Assembly (NCBI RefSeq): GCF_023559245.1
Contig: NZ_CP097462.1
Location: forward strand, 2,600,001-2,664,000
Source of the DNA: Sphingomonas sp. KRR8
GTDB taxonomy: Bacteria; Pseudomonadota; Alphaproteobacteria; Sphingomonadales; Sphingomonadaceae
Direction of reading: 5' to 3'
Length of the DNA stretch: 64,000 bases
Numbering within the stretch: the first letter of the stretch is position 1; every line of letters begins with the position of its first letter. The position numbers were made by a program, and so were the translations under genes. Below are positions 1 through 9,675 of the stretch, one piece after another. The notes beneath the pieces were generated by a model that was given only the letters and a program-made list of their open reading frames with translations, did not search any database and was not told where the DNA came from.

Positions 1-197
1 CACTCACAGCCAGTGAAAACACCTAAAGCTTGACCGAAGTCAGACCTCCGCCGATGAAGGCTAAATGCGAGCGCACGCCATTGCCTCCTTTCTTCGTCGC
101 TCGAGAGCGGCCGTTGCTTTCGCGCGCCCAAACAACGCGCCAGAACCCCCTATCGGAGCTGTGCCCTAGTCGAACCTGACGTTCCGACCATCGCCAC

Positions 198-227
198 AGC
201 CCTTCCGCTTCCCGGGAGGGCTTTTTT
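198..227 (+). terminator. Rho-independent terminator-like hairpin
   Basis: AGCCCTTCC (198-206) pairs with GGGAGGGCT (214-222) around a short loop with one non-Watson-Crick position, and six T residues follow (222-227). This is a canonical intrinsic terminator pointing in the plus direction, so it probably ends a gene that lies left of the window. The 197 bases before it hold no gene that can be supported. Confidence 0.6.
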
Positions 228-243
228 GTAAGTGAGTTTCCGT

Positions 244-1650
244 ATGCTGCTGACCATTTCGACGACGCATCAGCCAGCGACCGACTTGGGCTTCCTGTTG
301 ATGAAGCATCCGGACAACGTGCATTCGGTGGAGCTGTCGTTCGGTCGCGCGACCCTGTTCTACCCCGAGGCGAAGGAGGAACGCTGCACGGCTGCGATCA
401 CCTTGGAGGTCGATACGGTCGAGCTGGTGCGCGGCAAGGCAAAGATCGAGGATCAGTATGTCAGCGACCGGCCCTATGTAGCTTCCTCCCTGCTGTCGGT
501 CGCGCTTGGGCGGCTTCTCAATACGGCAATGGGTGGCCGCTCCAAGCACCGACAGGAGCTGGCCGAGGTCGCAATCTCCCTGGAGATCGAACTCACACCC
601 TTGCCGGCTCGAGGAGCCGCCGATCTGCTCGCCCGCTTGTTCGAGCCGCTTGGCTATTCCGTCCAATTGTCGGCCATCCCGCTCGATCCGGCACACCCGG
701 AATGGGGTGACAGCCCCTACGTCCAGCTGAAGCTGGCCGGCAAGCAACGGTTGGCGGCGCTGCTCACCCATATGTTCGTGCTCATTCCCGTGCTCGACAA
801 TTCAAAGCATTACTATGTGGGCGAAGACGAGGTGCAGAAGCTGCTCCGCAAGGGCGAAGGGTGGCTTGAGACGCACCCGGAGCGGGAGTTGATCGTCCGC
901 CGCTACCTCCGGGGCCTGCAGTCGCTGGTGCGGCAGGCGCGGACCCAGCTGGACGAGCGCGTTGAGGCCGAGGAGGCGGAGGAGCATTCGTCGCGCGATG
1001 CGCAAGAGGAAGCGATCGAGAAGCCGATCCGGCTGAACGACCAGCGCATGACCTATGTGTCGGAGCTGATCCGCGAAAGCGGCGTCCATAGCATCCTCGA
1101 CCTTGGCTGCGGCGAGGGCCGGCTGCTGCGCGAGCTGATCAAGATCCCCGGCCTCAGGAAGATCACTGGCGTCGAAGTCGCGCCGAGAGTGCTGGCGGCC
1201 GCCGGCGATCGCCTGAAGCTGGACCATATGCCCGACATGAAGCGGCAGCGAATCCAGCTTCTGCAGGGATCTCTGGTCTACCGCGACGACCGGCTCACTG
1301 GCTTCGACGCAGCGGCAGTGATTGAGGTCATCGAGCACATGGACCCGGAGCGGCTTCCGGCGTTCGAGGCGGCGCTGTTCGGCCATGCACGGCCGGGAAT
1401 GGCCGTTATCACCACGCCCAACCGCGAGTATAACGCCCTGTTCGAAGGCATGCAGCCGGAGGCCATGCGCCATCCCGATCACCGCTTCGAGTGGACCCGC
1501 GCCGAGTTCCGCCACTGGGCCGAGAGCGTCGCTCAGGCACATGGCTATGGCGTGCGTTTCGAAGGTATCGGTAGCGAGGACGCCGCTCACGGGCACCCGA
1601 CGCAGGTCGCCATCTTCACGCGAGCCGAGGATGTGAGGGCTGCGGCATGA
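244..1650 (+). CDS. hen1: 3'-terminal RNA ribose 2'-O-methyltransferase Hen1
   Basis: Bacterial Hen1 methylates the 2'-OH at the 3' end of a cleaved RNA before Pnkp reseals it, so that the repaired site resists renewed cutting by ribotoxins. The first ~240 residues match the bacterial N-terminal part that activates the Pnkp ligase; an acidic linker (about 240-260) leads to the methyltransferase. The SAM motif DLGCGEG is at 286-292, EVIEH at 361-365 supplies metal ligands, and the RHPDHRFEWTR motif at 409-419 gives a further His. The ATG at 244 is preferred because the family usually begins MLLTIST; a GTG at 232 is in frame. The stop overlaps the start of pnkp by four bases (ATGA), so the two are translationally coupled. 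Confidence 0.93.
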   Translation: MLLTISTTHQPATDLGFLLMKHPDNVHSVELSFGRATLFYPEAKEERCTAAITLEVDTVELVRGKAKIEDQYVSDRPYVASSLLSVALGRLLNTAMGGRSKHRQELAEVAISLEIELTPLPARGAADLLARLFEPLGYSVQLSAIPLDPAHPEWGDSPYVQLKLAGKQRLAALLTHMFVLIPVLDNSKHYYVGEDEVQKLLRKGEGWLETHPERELIVRRYLRGLQSLVRQARTQLDERVEAEEAEEHSSRDAQEEAIEKPIRLNDQRMTYVSELIRESGVHSILDLGCGEGRLLRELIKIPGLRKITGVEVAPRVLAAAGDRLKLDHMPDMKRQRIQLLQGSLVYRDDRLTGFDAAAVIEVIEHMDPERLPAFEAALFGHARPGMAVITTPNREYNALFEGMQPEAMRHPDHRFEWTRAEFRHWAESVAQAHGYGVRFEGIGSEDAAHGHPTQVAIFTRAEDVRAAA

Positions 1651-4190
1651 AGATCGAGATTCCCGAGTTCGCCCTCGTCCTGCTGGTCGGAGCATCCGGC
1701 ACCGGCAAGTCCAGCTTCGCCGCCAAGCACTTCCTTCCGACAGAGGTGATCTCTTCGGACCGGATGCGCGGGTGGGTTGCGGACGATGAGACGGACCAAG
1801 CCGCCACCAGCGATGCGTTCGACGTCCTGCACTATCTCGTCGAGAAGCGCCTGAAAGGTCGCCGCTTCACCGTCATCGACGCCACCAACGTTCAGCCCGA
1901 AGCGCGCAAAGGACTGATTGCGCTAGCCCGCAAATGGCATGCCTTGGCGGTGGCGATCGTCTTCGACCTACCTGAGGACATCGCCGTCGGCCGAAATGCG
2001 CGGCGGCCCGATCGGCAGTTCGGAGCGGGTCCCGTCCGGCGGCAGATGCAAAGCCTTCGTCGCTCAATCGGCGGGATGAGCCGCGAGGGGCTGCGTTACG
2101 TTCACCGGCTTCGCTCCGTCGACGACATCGATGCGGTCGAGATCACTCGCACACGGCTGTGGAATGACCGAAGGGAGCTTACCGGCCCCTTCGACATCAT
2201 CGGTGATGTCCACGGCTGCGGTTACGAGCTCGAGAGTCTGCTGTCGCAACTCGGATACGCCGTCTCTTGGAGCGGCAAGGATGTGACTGTCACGCCGCCG
2301 GACGGCCGACGGGCGGTGTTCGTCGGCGACCTGGTTGACCGGGGACCGCGCTCACCAGACGTGCTGCGCATTGCAAAGCATATGGTGGAAGCTGGCCATG
2401 CGCTGGCCGTGGTCGGCAACCATGATGACAAGTTGAAGCGCCATCTAGCCGGCCGGCAGGTGAAGATGAGCCATGGCCTTGCCGAGACCGTCGAGCAGCT
2501 TGCCGCAGAGCCGCCAGAGTTCACCGCTAGCCTGCAATCCTGGCTTGACGGGTTGATCAGCCACTACGTCCTAGATGGCGGCAAGCTCGTCGTTGCGCAT
2601 GCCGGCCTGAAGGAAGAAATGCAGGGCCGCGCATCAGGCGCCATTCGATCCTTCTGCATGTATGGCGAGACCACGGGCGAGATCGACGAGTTCGGCCTGC
2701 CAGTGCGCTGGGACTGGGCGGCCGATTACAAAGGCAAGGCCAAGGTGATCTACGGCCACACCCCGGTGCTTGAGGCCAACTGGGTCAACGGCACGCTATG
2801 CATCGACACCGGCTGCGTGTTCGGTGGCAAGCTGACGGCGCTGCGCTACCCTGAGCTGGAGCTTGTCTCAGTCCCGGCGGCCAAGACCTACTACGAGCCC
2901 ATCCGCCCGCTCGCAGCACCACCGGCGGACACAGGCGACACGCATCCGCTCCAGCTGAACCTGGCCGACGTGCTCGGCAAGCAGGTGATCGAGACTCGTA
3001 CCTACGGCATGGTGACGGTGCGGGAGGAGAATGCGGCGGCGGCACTGGAAGTGATGAGCCGCCATGCCGTTGACCCTCGATGGCTGATCTACCTCCCGCC
3101 AACCATGTCGCCGGCTGAGACCAGCGCCATGGACGGGTGGCTGGAGCGGCCGGAAGAGGCGTTCGCCTATTACGGCAGCAAGGGCGTGAGAACGCTCATT
3201 GCTGAAGAGAAGCACATGGGATCGCGCGGCCTTATTCTGCTGGCGCGTACGCAGGAGGCCGCCGCGAGGCGCTTCGGCGTGCATGATGGCAGCCGTGGCG
3301 TGATAATTACTCGGACAGGTCGACGCTTCTTCAACGATGCGGAGCTCGAGGCCGCAGTGCTCCATCGAGTGGATGCGGCAATTGAGGAATCGGGGCTGTG
3401 GTCGGAGCTCTCCACTGACTGGGTGTTGTGGGACGCGGAAATTCTGCCCTGGAGCATGAAGGCCGGCGCCTTGGTGCGTGGTCAGTATGCGGCAGTTGGA
3501 GCCGCAGCAATCACTGGCCTGGATGCGCTTTCACAGGCGCTTTCGTCCGCACGGTCGCGCGGAGTGGCGGTCGACGATCTGGCCGAGGCTGCTTCCGCGC
3601 GGCTCAACGACGCCGTGCGGTTCCGTGCGGCCTACAACCGCTATGTTGCTCCGTTCGCTGGCATCGACGACCTGAAGATCGCGCCCTTCCACCTGCTAGC
3701 CAGCGAGGGTTCTGCGCACTCCGACAAGAACCACTTGTGGCACATGGCGGCGGCGCACCGGCTGTCCACTGCTGATCCCGCTTTGCTGCTTGCGACCGAG
3801 TATCGGCGCATCGATCTTGATGACGCCCGCTCAACTGCGGATGCAATTGCCTGGTGGGAGCAGATGACCGAGGCAGGCGGCGAAGGCATGGTCGTGAAGC
3901 CATTGGACTTCGTCACCCGGGGACAGAAAGGTTTACTTCAGCCCGCCATCAAGTCTCGCGGCCGGGAGTATCTCAGGATCATCTACGGACCCGATTACGA
4001 CCGGCCCGAGAACCTGCTCCGCCTGAAGAAGCGTGGCCTCGGTCAGAAACGGTCAATGGCGCTGCGAGAATTCGCCCTTGGGTTAGAGGCGCTGCACCGT
4101 TTCGTCGAACACTCTCCGCTCACGCGGGTGCATCAATGCGTATTCGGTGTGCTGGCAATGGAGAGCGAGCCCGTCGACCCGCGTCTGTGA
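1647..4190 (+). CDS. pnkp: Polynucleotide kinase-phosphatase Pnkp, RNA end-healing and sealing enzyme
   Basis: Pnkp heals and seals broken RNA: it phosphorylates 5'-OH ends, removes 2',3'-cyclic phosphates and carries a ligase-like adenylyltransferase module that needs Hen1 to seal. All three modules are visible in 847 residues, the usual length. The kinase P-loop GASGTGKS is at 15-22 with SSDRMR at 36-41. The metallophosphatase has GDVHG (186-190), GDLVDRG (227-233) and GNHD (257-260). The ligase nucleophile is Lys522 in EEKHMGSRG. Nothing catalytic appears to be missing. It forms a complete two-gene cassette with hen1. The role in repair of ribotoxin damage is known for the family; the toxin countered here is not visible in the window. 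Confidence 0.94.
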   Translation: MKIEIPEFALVLLVGASGTGKSSFAAKHFLPTEVISSDRMRGWVADDETDQAATSDAFDVLHYLVEKRLKGRRFTVIDATNVQPEARKGLIALARKWHALAVAIVFDLPEDIAVGRNARRPDRQFGAGPVRRQMQSLRRSIGGMSREGLRYVHRLRSVDDIDAVEITRTRLWNDRRELTGPFDIIGDVHGCGYELESLLSQLGYAVSWSGKDVTVTPPDGRRAVFVGDLVDRGPRSPDVLRIAKHMVEAGHALAVVGNHDDKLKRHLAGRQVKMSHGLAETVEQLAAEPPEFTASLQSWLDGLISHYVLDGGKLVVAHAGLKEEMQGRASGAIRSFCMYGETTGEIDEFGLPVRWDWAADYKGKAKVIYGHTPVLEANWVNGTLCIDTGCVFGGKLTALRYPELELVSVPAAKTYYEPIRPLAAPPADTGDTHPLQLNLADVLGKQVIETRTYGMVTVREENAAAALEVMSRHAVDPRWLIYLPPTMSPAETSAMDGWLERPEEAFAYYGSKGVRTLIAEEKHMGSRGLILLARTQEAAARRFGVHDGSRGVIITRTGRRFFNDAELEAAVLHRVDAAIEESGLWSELSTDWVLWDAEILPWSMKAGALVRGQYAAVGAAAITGLDALSQALSSARSRGVAVDDLAEAASARLNDAVRFRAAYNRYVAPFAGIDDLKIAPFHLLASEGSAHSDKNHLWHMAAAHRLSTADPALLLATEYRRIDLDDARSTADAIAWWEQMTEAGGEGMVVKPLDFVTRGQKGLLQPAIKSRGREYLRIIYGPDYDRPENLLRLKKRGLGQKRSMALREFALGLEALHRFVEHSPLTRVHQCVFGVLAMESEPVDPRL

Positions 4191-4273
4191 GCTAGGCCAA
4201 AGCCCTCGCGACCAGTCTGCAAGTGACGACTTGCTGAAGCTGAATCGGAGAAGTCGACGGATCGTCCATCCGT

Positions 4274-4330
4274 GGTGGGAAGCGGAATGGCAGCTTTCGG
4301 GCGCAATCTGGCAAAAGCCGACCTCTGCAT
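4274..4330. repeat. Partial copy of dispersed intergenic repeat
   Basis: Bases 4274-4298 match 11420-11444 at 24 of 25 positions (GGTGGGAAGCGGAA, then C or T, then GGCAGCTTTC). It lies in the 158-base gap between the convergent pnkp and efflux lipoprotein genes. No terminator hairpin is obvious in this gap. It looks like a fragment of the intergenic repeat family described at 24145-24243. Confidence 0.5.
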
Positions 4331-4348
4331 CCCGATTGGGAGATTGAT

Positions 4349-5746
4349 TTACTTTAGCGCCCCTCCCCCGAGAGCCTTGTTGAACGCAATCCAAGCGGTC
4401 AGCACGTCTGCCTTTGCTGAAGCCAGCTGCAGTTCCTCGGCGCTGAGCGTGGCCTGGGCGTCAAGCAGGCGGAGACGATCGTCTTCGCCGCGGCGGAACC
4501 GCAACGCAGCGAGGTCGGCGGCTCCCCGCGCGCGGGCAACCGCGGCGGTCCGTTGCTCCTCGGCTGTACGGGTGTTGGCATAGCGATTGGCGGCGGTCTC
4601 GCTGTCGTTGAGCGCGGTTAGCACCGCCCGCTCGTATCGCGCACCGGCGCCATCCGCGCGCGCCTTGGCGGCGCGGATCTGGGCGCGGATCCGGCCGAAG
4701 TTGAAGATCGGCCAGCTGAAGCTCGGGCCGATGCTGAAGCGGGTGCTGCCGCCGCTCGGGAGATCGCCGACGTGCCGCGCCTGCTGCCCGATGCTGCCCG
4801 CCAGCGAAAACCGCGGGTACAGGTCGGCGGTCGCCACGCCGACATCGGCGGTAGCGGCGGCGAGCTCGGCCTCGGCGGCCTGGACGTCAGGCCGCCGCTG
4901 CAGCAGTTCGGATCGAACCCCGGCGGGCACCAGCGCGGGCGGGCTGGGCAGTGCAGCGCGCGGCGCCAGCGCCGGCAGCCACGCCCCGGGCGCGCGGGCA
5001 GTGAGCAGGCCGAGGCGGTAGATGGCCGCCGTGGCCGCGGCGCGCGGCTCGCTCAGCGCGGCGCGTGCGTCGGCGGCGAGCTGCTCGGCCTGGTTCGCTT
5101 CAAGCCGCGAACTCTCCCCGGCGCGGAAGCGCAGTTCGGTAAGGCGGGCACTCTCGCCGCGAGCGTCCGCGGCGGCAGCTAACGCCTGTTCGCGGGCTTG
5201 TGCCGCGCGCAGGTCGGCGTAGCTGCGGGCGACCTCGGCGACCAGCTGAAGCTGGGTGCTGTCACGCTGCGCCGCCGACTGGCGCACGCGGTCGCTGGCT
5301 GCCTCGACCGAACGGCGCGTCGCGCCCCACAGGTCAAGCTCCCAGGACGCATCGAAGCCGACGTCGAACAGGCTGAAGCGGCGGCTGAGACCCGGGATCT
5401 TGCCGACCGGCAGCTGACCGTTCTTGCTCAACTGCTGCTCGATCGCCGAGCCCGATGCCTTGACCTCGGGCAGCGTCTTGCCCGCCGCGGCGTCACGGTT
5501 GGCGCGCGCCTCGCGCAGCCGTGCCTGCGCTTCAACCAGGTCGAGGTTGGCTGCCAGCGCGGCGTCGACGAGAGCGTCGAGCTGCGGATCGCCAAGGCGC
5601 GCCCACCAGCGCTGGTCAACCGCGCCTTGGTCCAGCGGGGCGATCCAGTTGCCCGCGGCGGCGGCAATCACCGGCCGCTGGTAATTGGGACCGACGGTGC
5701 AGCCGGCGAGCGCGGCCATGGTCAGCAAGGCGGGAAGACGGCGCAT
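4349..5746 (-). CDS. NodT/TolC-family outer-membrane efflux lipoprotein
   Basis: This is the outer-membrane channel of a tripartite efflux system. From the ATG at 5746 it is 465 residues with a lipoprotein signal (MRRLPALLTMAALAGC, lipobox LAGC) followed by TVGPNYQRP, the hallmark of the RND-type NodT family. Long helical stretches rich in Ala, Arg and Glu repeat in the two halves, as in TolC-like proteins. A good ribosome site (GGAGTG) precedes the chosen start; the reading frame is open 13 codons further upstream but that part overlaps the previous gene. It is the last gene of the repressor-MFP-ATPase-permease operon and starts four bases after the stop of the upstream permease, so it most likely serves that ABC exporter. 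Confidence 0.9.
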   Translation of the reverse strand: MRRLPALLTMAALAGCTVGPNYQRPVIAAAAGNWIAPLDQGAVDQRWWARLGDPQLDALVDAALAANLDLVEAQARLREARANRDAAAGKTLPEVKASGSAIEQQLSKNGQLPVGKIPGLSRRFSLFDVGFDASWELDLWGATRRSVEAASDRVRQSAAQRDSTQLQLVAEVARSYADLRAAQAREQALAAAADARGESARLTELRFRAGESSRLEANQAEQLAADARAALSEPRAAATAAIYRLGLLTARAPGAWLPALAPRAALPSPPALVPAGVRSELLQRRPDVQAAEAELAAATADVGVATADLYPRFSLAGSIGQQARHVGDLPSGGSTRFSIGPSFSWPIFNFGRIRAQIRAAKARADGAGARYERAVLTALNDSETAANRYANTRTAEEQRTAAVARARGAADLAALRFRRGEDDRLRLLDAQATLSAEELQLASAKADVLTAWIAFNKALGGGALK

Positions 5747-5750
5747 GCGC

Positions 5751-6863
5751 TCACTCCATTCGGGCGCGGAATTCGCGCACGGCAATGCCCAGGGCCATGC
5801 TGCCGATCAGCAGCAGCGGCCACAGGCTGTTGAGCAGGGTCGCGACGGGCATGGCCTTCAGGAACAGCCCTTCCATCGCGACATTGAAGTGGGTGAGCGG
5901 ATTGGCTTCGGCGATAACCTGCAGCCAGCCGGGCATGTTATCGATCGGGCTGGTGAACCCCGACAAAAGCACCAGCGGCGGCAAGGCGGCAAACTGCCCG
6001 AGGAACGCCTGCTGCTGGGTCTTAGTGACCGACGAGATCAGCAGTCCGAGCCCGACCAGCGAGTAGAGGCCGCAGACCATGGTCAGGTAAAAGAGCGGGA
6101 TCGAGCCGGTGAAGGGCACGCCGAACACCAGTGGGATGACGGCAAGGTAGATGGTGGCGTTCACCATTCCGACCGCGAACGGCGGGACCAGCTTGCCGAC
6201 CAGGATTTCCCAAGTGCGCAGGGGCGCGACCATCAACTGCTCGAAGCTGCCGAGCTCACGCTCGCGCGCGACCGCCTGCGCGCTGACCGACAGCGCCGAG
6301 ATGGCGCCGATCTGCACCACCAGCGCGGGCATGATGAACCACAGATAGTCGAGGTTGGGATTGAACCAATTGGTGACCGCCACGGCCGTGGGCGGCGACG
6401 CGCGCGAGGCGTCGAGCGCGGCCCCGGCGCTGCTCGCGATCTGGGTCAGGTAGCCCGAGACGATCTGCGCTGCGTTGGAGCGGCGGCCGTCGAAGATGGC
6501 CTGGATGTGCGCCGGTCGCCCGCCCGCAAGGTCGCGGCTGAACTCCGGGTCGATCACCACAGCGCCGATCACCTTCTGCGAGTCGATGGCGGCTCGCACC
6601 TCGTCGGGCGAGTTCAGCGTTACGAGGTGTCGAAAGTTCGGGCTGCCGCCGAGCTGCTGCAGGAACTCGGTCGCGGCGACCCCCTGGTCCTGGTTGTAGA
6701 TTCCCAGGCTGACGTTCTTGACCTCGAGCGTCGCGGCGGCGCTGAACAGAACCAATTGCAGCAAGGGCGGCACAAACAGGATGATGCGGCCGCGCGGATC
6801 GCGCAGCACCGCCCACAATTCCTTGACGATCATCGCCAGCAGCCGGGTGCGGGTGCCGCTCAT
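5751..6863 (-). CDS. ABC-2 type permease, YbhR-like
   Basis: An inner-membrane permease of an ABC exporter, 370 residues. It has one N-terminal membrane helix (about 25-45), a large periplasmic region (about 50-170) and a cluster of membrane helices in the C-terminal half, the standard ABC2 arrangement of YbhR/YbhS proteins. The ATG at 6863 shares one base with the stop of the preceding permease (TGATG); a GTG at 6866 would give a four-base overlap. Two consecutive permease genes of this type with a double ATPase mirror the E. coli ybhFSR exporter, implicated in drug or cation efflux; the substrate here is unknown. Confidence 0.9.
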   Translation of the reverse strand: MSGTRTRLLAMIVKELWAVLRDPRGRIILFVPPLLQLVLFSAAATLEVKNVSLGIYNQDQGVAATEFLQQLGGSPNFRHLVTLNSPDEVRAAIDSQKVIGAVVIDPEFSRDLAGGRPAHIQAIFDGRRSNAAQIVSGYLTQIASSAGAALDASRASPPTAVAVTNWFNPNLDYLWFIMPALVVQIGAISALSVSAQAVARERELGSFEQLMVAPLRTWEILVGKLVPPFAVGMVNATIYLAVIPLVFGVPFTGSIPLFYLTMVCGLYSLVGLGLLISSVTKTQQQAFLGQFAALPPLVLLSGFTSPIDNMPGWLQVIAEANPLTHFNVAMEGLFLKAMPVATLLNSLWPLLLIGSMALGIAVREFRARME

Positions 6864-7975
6864 CACGCCACCCGGCGGGTGGTGACCCGCGCCGTCAGCA
6901 GGAAGAAGATCAGGCCGAAGCCGAGCAGCGCGCCGCCGTTGCGCAGGAACATGCCCCAGTCGTCACCGACCACGAACACGGTCTGCAGCTGCGGGATGAG
7001 ATATCGGGCGGGCACGACCACGGTCAGCCACTGCACCCAGCGCGGCATGGACGAGATCTCGAACAGGAAACCGGATAGCAGCAGCGAGGGCAGAAAGGCG
7101 GTCAGGAGCGTGATCTGCGAGGCGACGAACTGATTCTTGGTCGCCGCCGAGATGAACAGCCCCTGTCCCAGCGCGGGAACGAGAAAGCAGGCGCCAATGA
7201 TCAGCAAGGCCACGGGAGAGCCGCGCAGCGGCACGCCGAACAGCACCACCGCTAGCACCGTGCAGACCGTCATGGAGACGAGGCCGAGCAGGAAGTAGGG
7301 CAGCACCTTGGTCAGGATCAGTTCGGCCATGGTGACAGGCGTCGAGAGAATCGCCTCCATGGTCCCGCGTTCCCATTCGCGCGCGACCACCAGGCCGGTC
7401 AGCAGCGAGCCGATCATAGTCATTACGATGGCGACCGATCCCGGCACCAGGAAGTAGCGGCTGGTCAGGCTGGGGTTGAACCAGAAGCGCCGCTCGAAGT
7501 CGATCGCCGGTGCCGCCGAGCGGCCCTGGTCCTCGGCTTCCGCCGCCGCCCAGCTCTGCTGCACGCCGGTGGCGTAAGCGGCGACGAAGCTGGCGGTGTT
7601 GGGCTGGGCCCCGTCGGTAATCACCTGCACGGTGCCGCCGCCTTTGGCTCGGTCGCGGCCGAAGCCGGCCGGGACGACCAGGATACCGCGGATCCGTCCG
7701 GCAACCAGCTCGTCACCCAGCCGGTCCACCGGGCCGACTTCACGCACCTGGAAGTAAGGGGAGTTCTGGAAGGCACCGGCCAGCGACTGCGCCGCGGCGC
7801 TGTCGTCCTGCATGGCCAGGCCGATGCGGGTCCGGGCGGTGTCGAGGCTGACCCCGAAACCGAACAGCAGGATGAGCACGATCGGCAGCACGATGGCGAT
7901 CAGCAGGGTCGACGGATCGCGGATGATCTGCGCCCACTCCTTGCGCAGCATGGCAAGCAGGCGGCGCGGGTTCAC
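6863..7975 (-). CDS. ABC-2 type permease, YbhS-like
   Basis: Second ABC-2 permease of the exporter, 370 residues. The N-terminus (MNPRRLLAMLRKEWAQIIRD) and the first membrane helix with the LLFGFGVSLD segment are typical of YbhS. A periplasmic domain of about 130 residues is followed by five predicted helices. It overlaps the upstream ATPase gene by four bases and the downstream permease gene by one, so all three are translationally coupled. Together with its paralogue it should form a heterodimeric membrane channel. Confidence 0.9.
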   Translation of the reverse strand: MNPRRLLAMLRKEWAQIIRDPSTLLIAIVLPIVLILLFGFGVSLDTARTRIGLAMQDDSAAAQSLAGAFQNSPYFQVREVGPVDRLGDELVAGRIRGILVVPAGFGRDRAKGGGTVQVITDGAQPNTASFVAAYATGVQQSWAAAEAEDQGRSAAPAIDFERRFWFNPSLTSRYFLVPGSVAIVMTMIGSLLTGLVVAREWERGTMEAILSTPVTMAELILTKVLPYFLLGLVSMTVCTVLAVVLFGVPLRGSPVALLIIGACFLVPALGQGLFISAATKNQFVASQITLLTAFLPSLLLSGFLFEISSMPRWVQWLTVVVPARYLIPQLQTVFVVGDDWGMFLRNGGALLGFGLIFFLLTARVTTRRVA

Positions 7976-9666
7976 GCGGCCTTCGCCGGCTGGCGGTCGG
8001 CCTGCTCAATCAATGCGATGAACGCCGCTTCCATGCTGTCGGTGCGGGTCGAGGCCTTGAGCTCATCGGGCGTGCCCGCGGCGATCTGCTCGGCACGGTA
8101 GATAAGGCCGACCCGGTCGCAATATTCGGCTTCGTCCATGAAGTGCGTGGTGACCAGCACCGCGACGCCCTTGCCGACCAGTCCGTTGATGTGGGTCCAG
8201 AACTCGCGGCGAACGAGCGGGTCGACCCCGCTGGTCGGCTCGTCGAGGAACAGCACGGGCGGCTGGTGCATGACCGCGCAGGCGAGCGCCAGCCGCTGCT
8301 TGTAGCCGAGCGGCATCGCGCCGGCATTGTCCTTGAGGTAGCGCTCGAGGTGGAAGATGTCGGTCACGCGCTCGATCGCAGCGCGGCGCTCGCCGCCCGA
8401 GAGGCCATAGATGCCGGCGAAGAAATCGAGGTTCTGGCGGACACTGAGGTCGGCGTAGAGCGAGAACTTCTGCGCCATGTAGCCGAGCGACTGGCGCGCC
8501 TCGGCGCGGGCGTGGCGCAGGTCGTTCCCGGCGACCGCACCGGTGCCGCTGCTCGGGGTCAGCAGTCCGCACAGCATCTTGAAGGTGGTCGACTTGCCCG
8601 CTCCGTTGGGACCAAGCAGCCCGAAGATCTCGCCGGGCTTCACCGCGAAGCTGATGTCGCGAGCGGCGGTGAAGTCACCAAAGCGGCGGGTCAGCGCTTT
8701 CGCCTCGATCGCCGCTTCGCCCCGATGCGCGATCGTGCGGTAGGATTTCGCCAGCGCGCTCTCGCTCTCCCCAACACCGCCGAGCAGGTCGACGAAGGCG
8801 TCCTCGAAGCGCGGCGGGGTCGGCTCCTGGCGCACCTGACCGAGCGAAGACAGGTCGGGCTTGGCGTCCTTGGCGAGCAGCAATCGCACCGCGTCGCCCT
8901 GCACCGTGCCGTCGATCACGCCCTTGAGCGCCAGCGCCAGCGGCAGCAGCTTGCGCGCGGGTTCGTCGGCGGCCACCCGGATCGTGCGATCCTTGAGCGG
9001 CGCCAGGAAGTCGCCCGGCAGGCCGGACTTGAGCAGCTTGCCCTCGCTCAGCAGGAACACGCGATCGCACTTCTCCGCCTCGTCGAGATAGGCGGTCGAC
9101 CACAGGATGCCGACGCCTTCACCGGCGAGCGCTTTCACCATGTCCCACAGCTCGCGGCGGGAAACCGGATCGACACCAACGCCGGGTTCGTCGAGCAGCA
9201 GCAGTCGGGGCTCGCGGATCAGCGCGCAGGCGAGGCCCAGCTTCTGCTTCATGCCGCCCGACAGCTGGCCGGCCAGGCGATCCTGGAACGGCTGGAGGCG
9301 GGTGAACTCGAGCAGCTTGCCGAAGCTGCCGGCCCGCTCCTCGGCGGGGAGCCCGCGCAGGTCGGCGTAGAGCCGCATGTTCTCGGCCACGGTCAGGTCT
9401 TCGTAGAGACCGAAGCGCTGCGGCATGTAGCCTATGCGGCTGCGGTCGGCGGCGGTCGCGGGTCCGCCGAAGACCTCCGCCCTTCCCCCATCGGGTTCGA
9501 TCAGGCCGGCAAGAATGCGGATCAGCGTCGTCTTTCCGGCACCATCCGGCCCAACCAGCCCGGTCATGCCGCCGGCGGGCACCGCGAGATCGACGGCGTC
9601 GAGCGCCGGTGTCGCCTCGGGTGCGAAGCGCTTGGTCACGCCGACGGCTTGGGCGACCGGCTCCAC
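7972..9666 (-). CDS. ABC transporter with two fused ATPase domains, YbhF-like
   Basis: A 564-residue ATPase with two nucleotide-binding domains in one chain, as in YbhF. The first P-loop is GPDGAGKTT (39-47), with Asp where Asn is usual, and its signature is LSGGMKQK. The second P-loop is GPNGAGKST, but its signature is degenerate (MPLGYKQRL instead of LSGGQ), which is common in this subfamily and may make the two ATP sites unequal. It powers the two permeases encoded directly downstream. It starts nine bases after the membrane fusion protein gene. The long open frame opposite this gene is a high-GC artefact. Confidence 0.92.
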   Translation of the reverse strand: MEPVAQAVGVTKRFAPEATPALDAVDLAVPAGGMTGLVGPDGAGKTTLIRILAGLIEPDGGRAEVFGGPATAADRSRIGYMPQRFGLYEDLTVAENMRLYADLRGLPAEERAGSFGKLLEFTRLQPFQDRLAGQLSGGMKQKLGLACALIREPRLLLLDEPGVGVDPVSRRELWDMVKALAGEGVGILWSTAYLDEAEKCDRVFLLSEGKLLKSGLPGDFLAPLKDRTIRVAADEPARKLLPLALALKGVIDGTVQGDAVRLLLAKDAKPDLSSLGQVRQEPTPPRFEDAFVDLLGGVGESESALAKSYRTIAHRGEAAIEAKALTRRFGDFTAARDISFAVKPGEIFGLLGPNGAGKSTTFKMLCGLLTPSSGTGAVAGNDLRHARAEARQSLGYMAQKFSLYADLSVRQNLDFFAGIYGLSGGERRAAIERVTDIFHLERYLKDNAGAMPLGYKQRLALACAVMHQPPVLFLDEPTSGVDPLVRREFWTHINGLVGKGVAVLVTTHFMDEAEYCDRVGLIYRAEQIAAGTPDELKASTRTDSMEAAFIALIEQADRQPAKAA

Positions 9667-9675
9667 CTACCGCGC

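Noticed and set aside
5685..7133. Long plus-strand frame opposite the permease genes
   Set aside because: Low-complexity Arg/Gln/Asp-rich translation with no domain; shadow of the real minus-strand genes.
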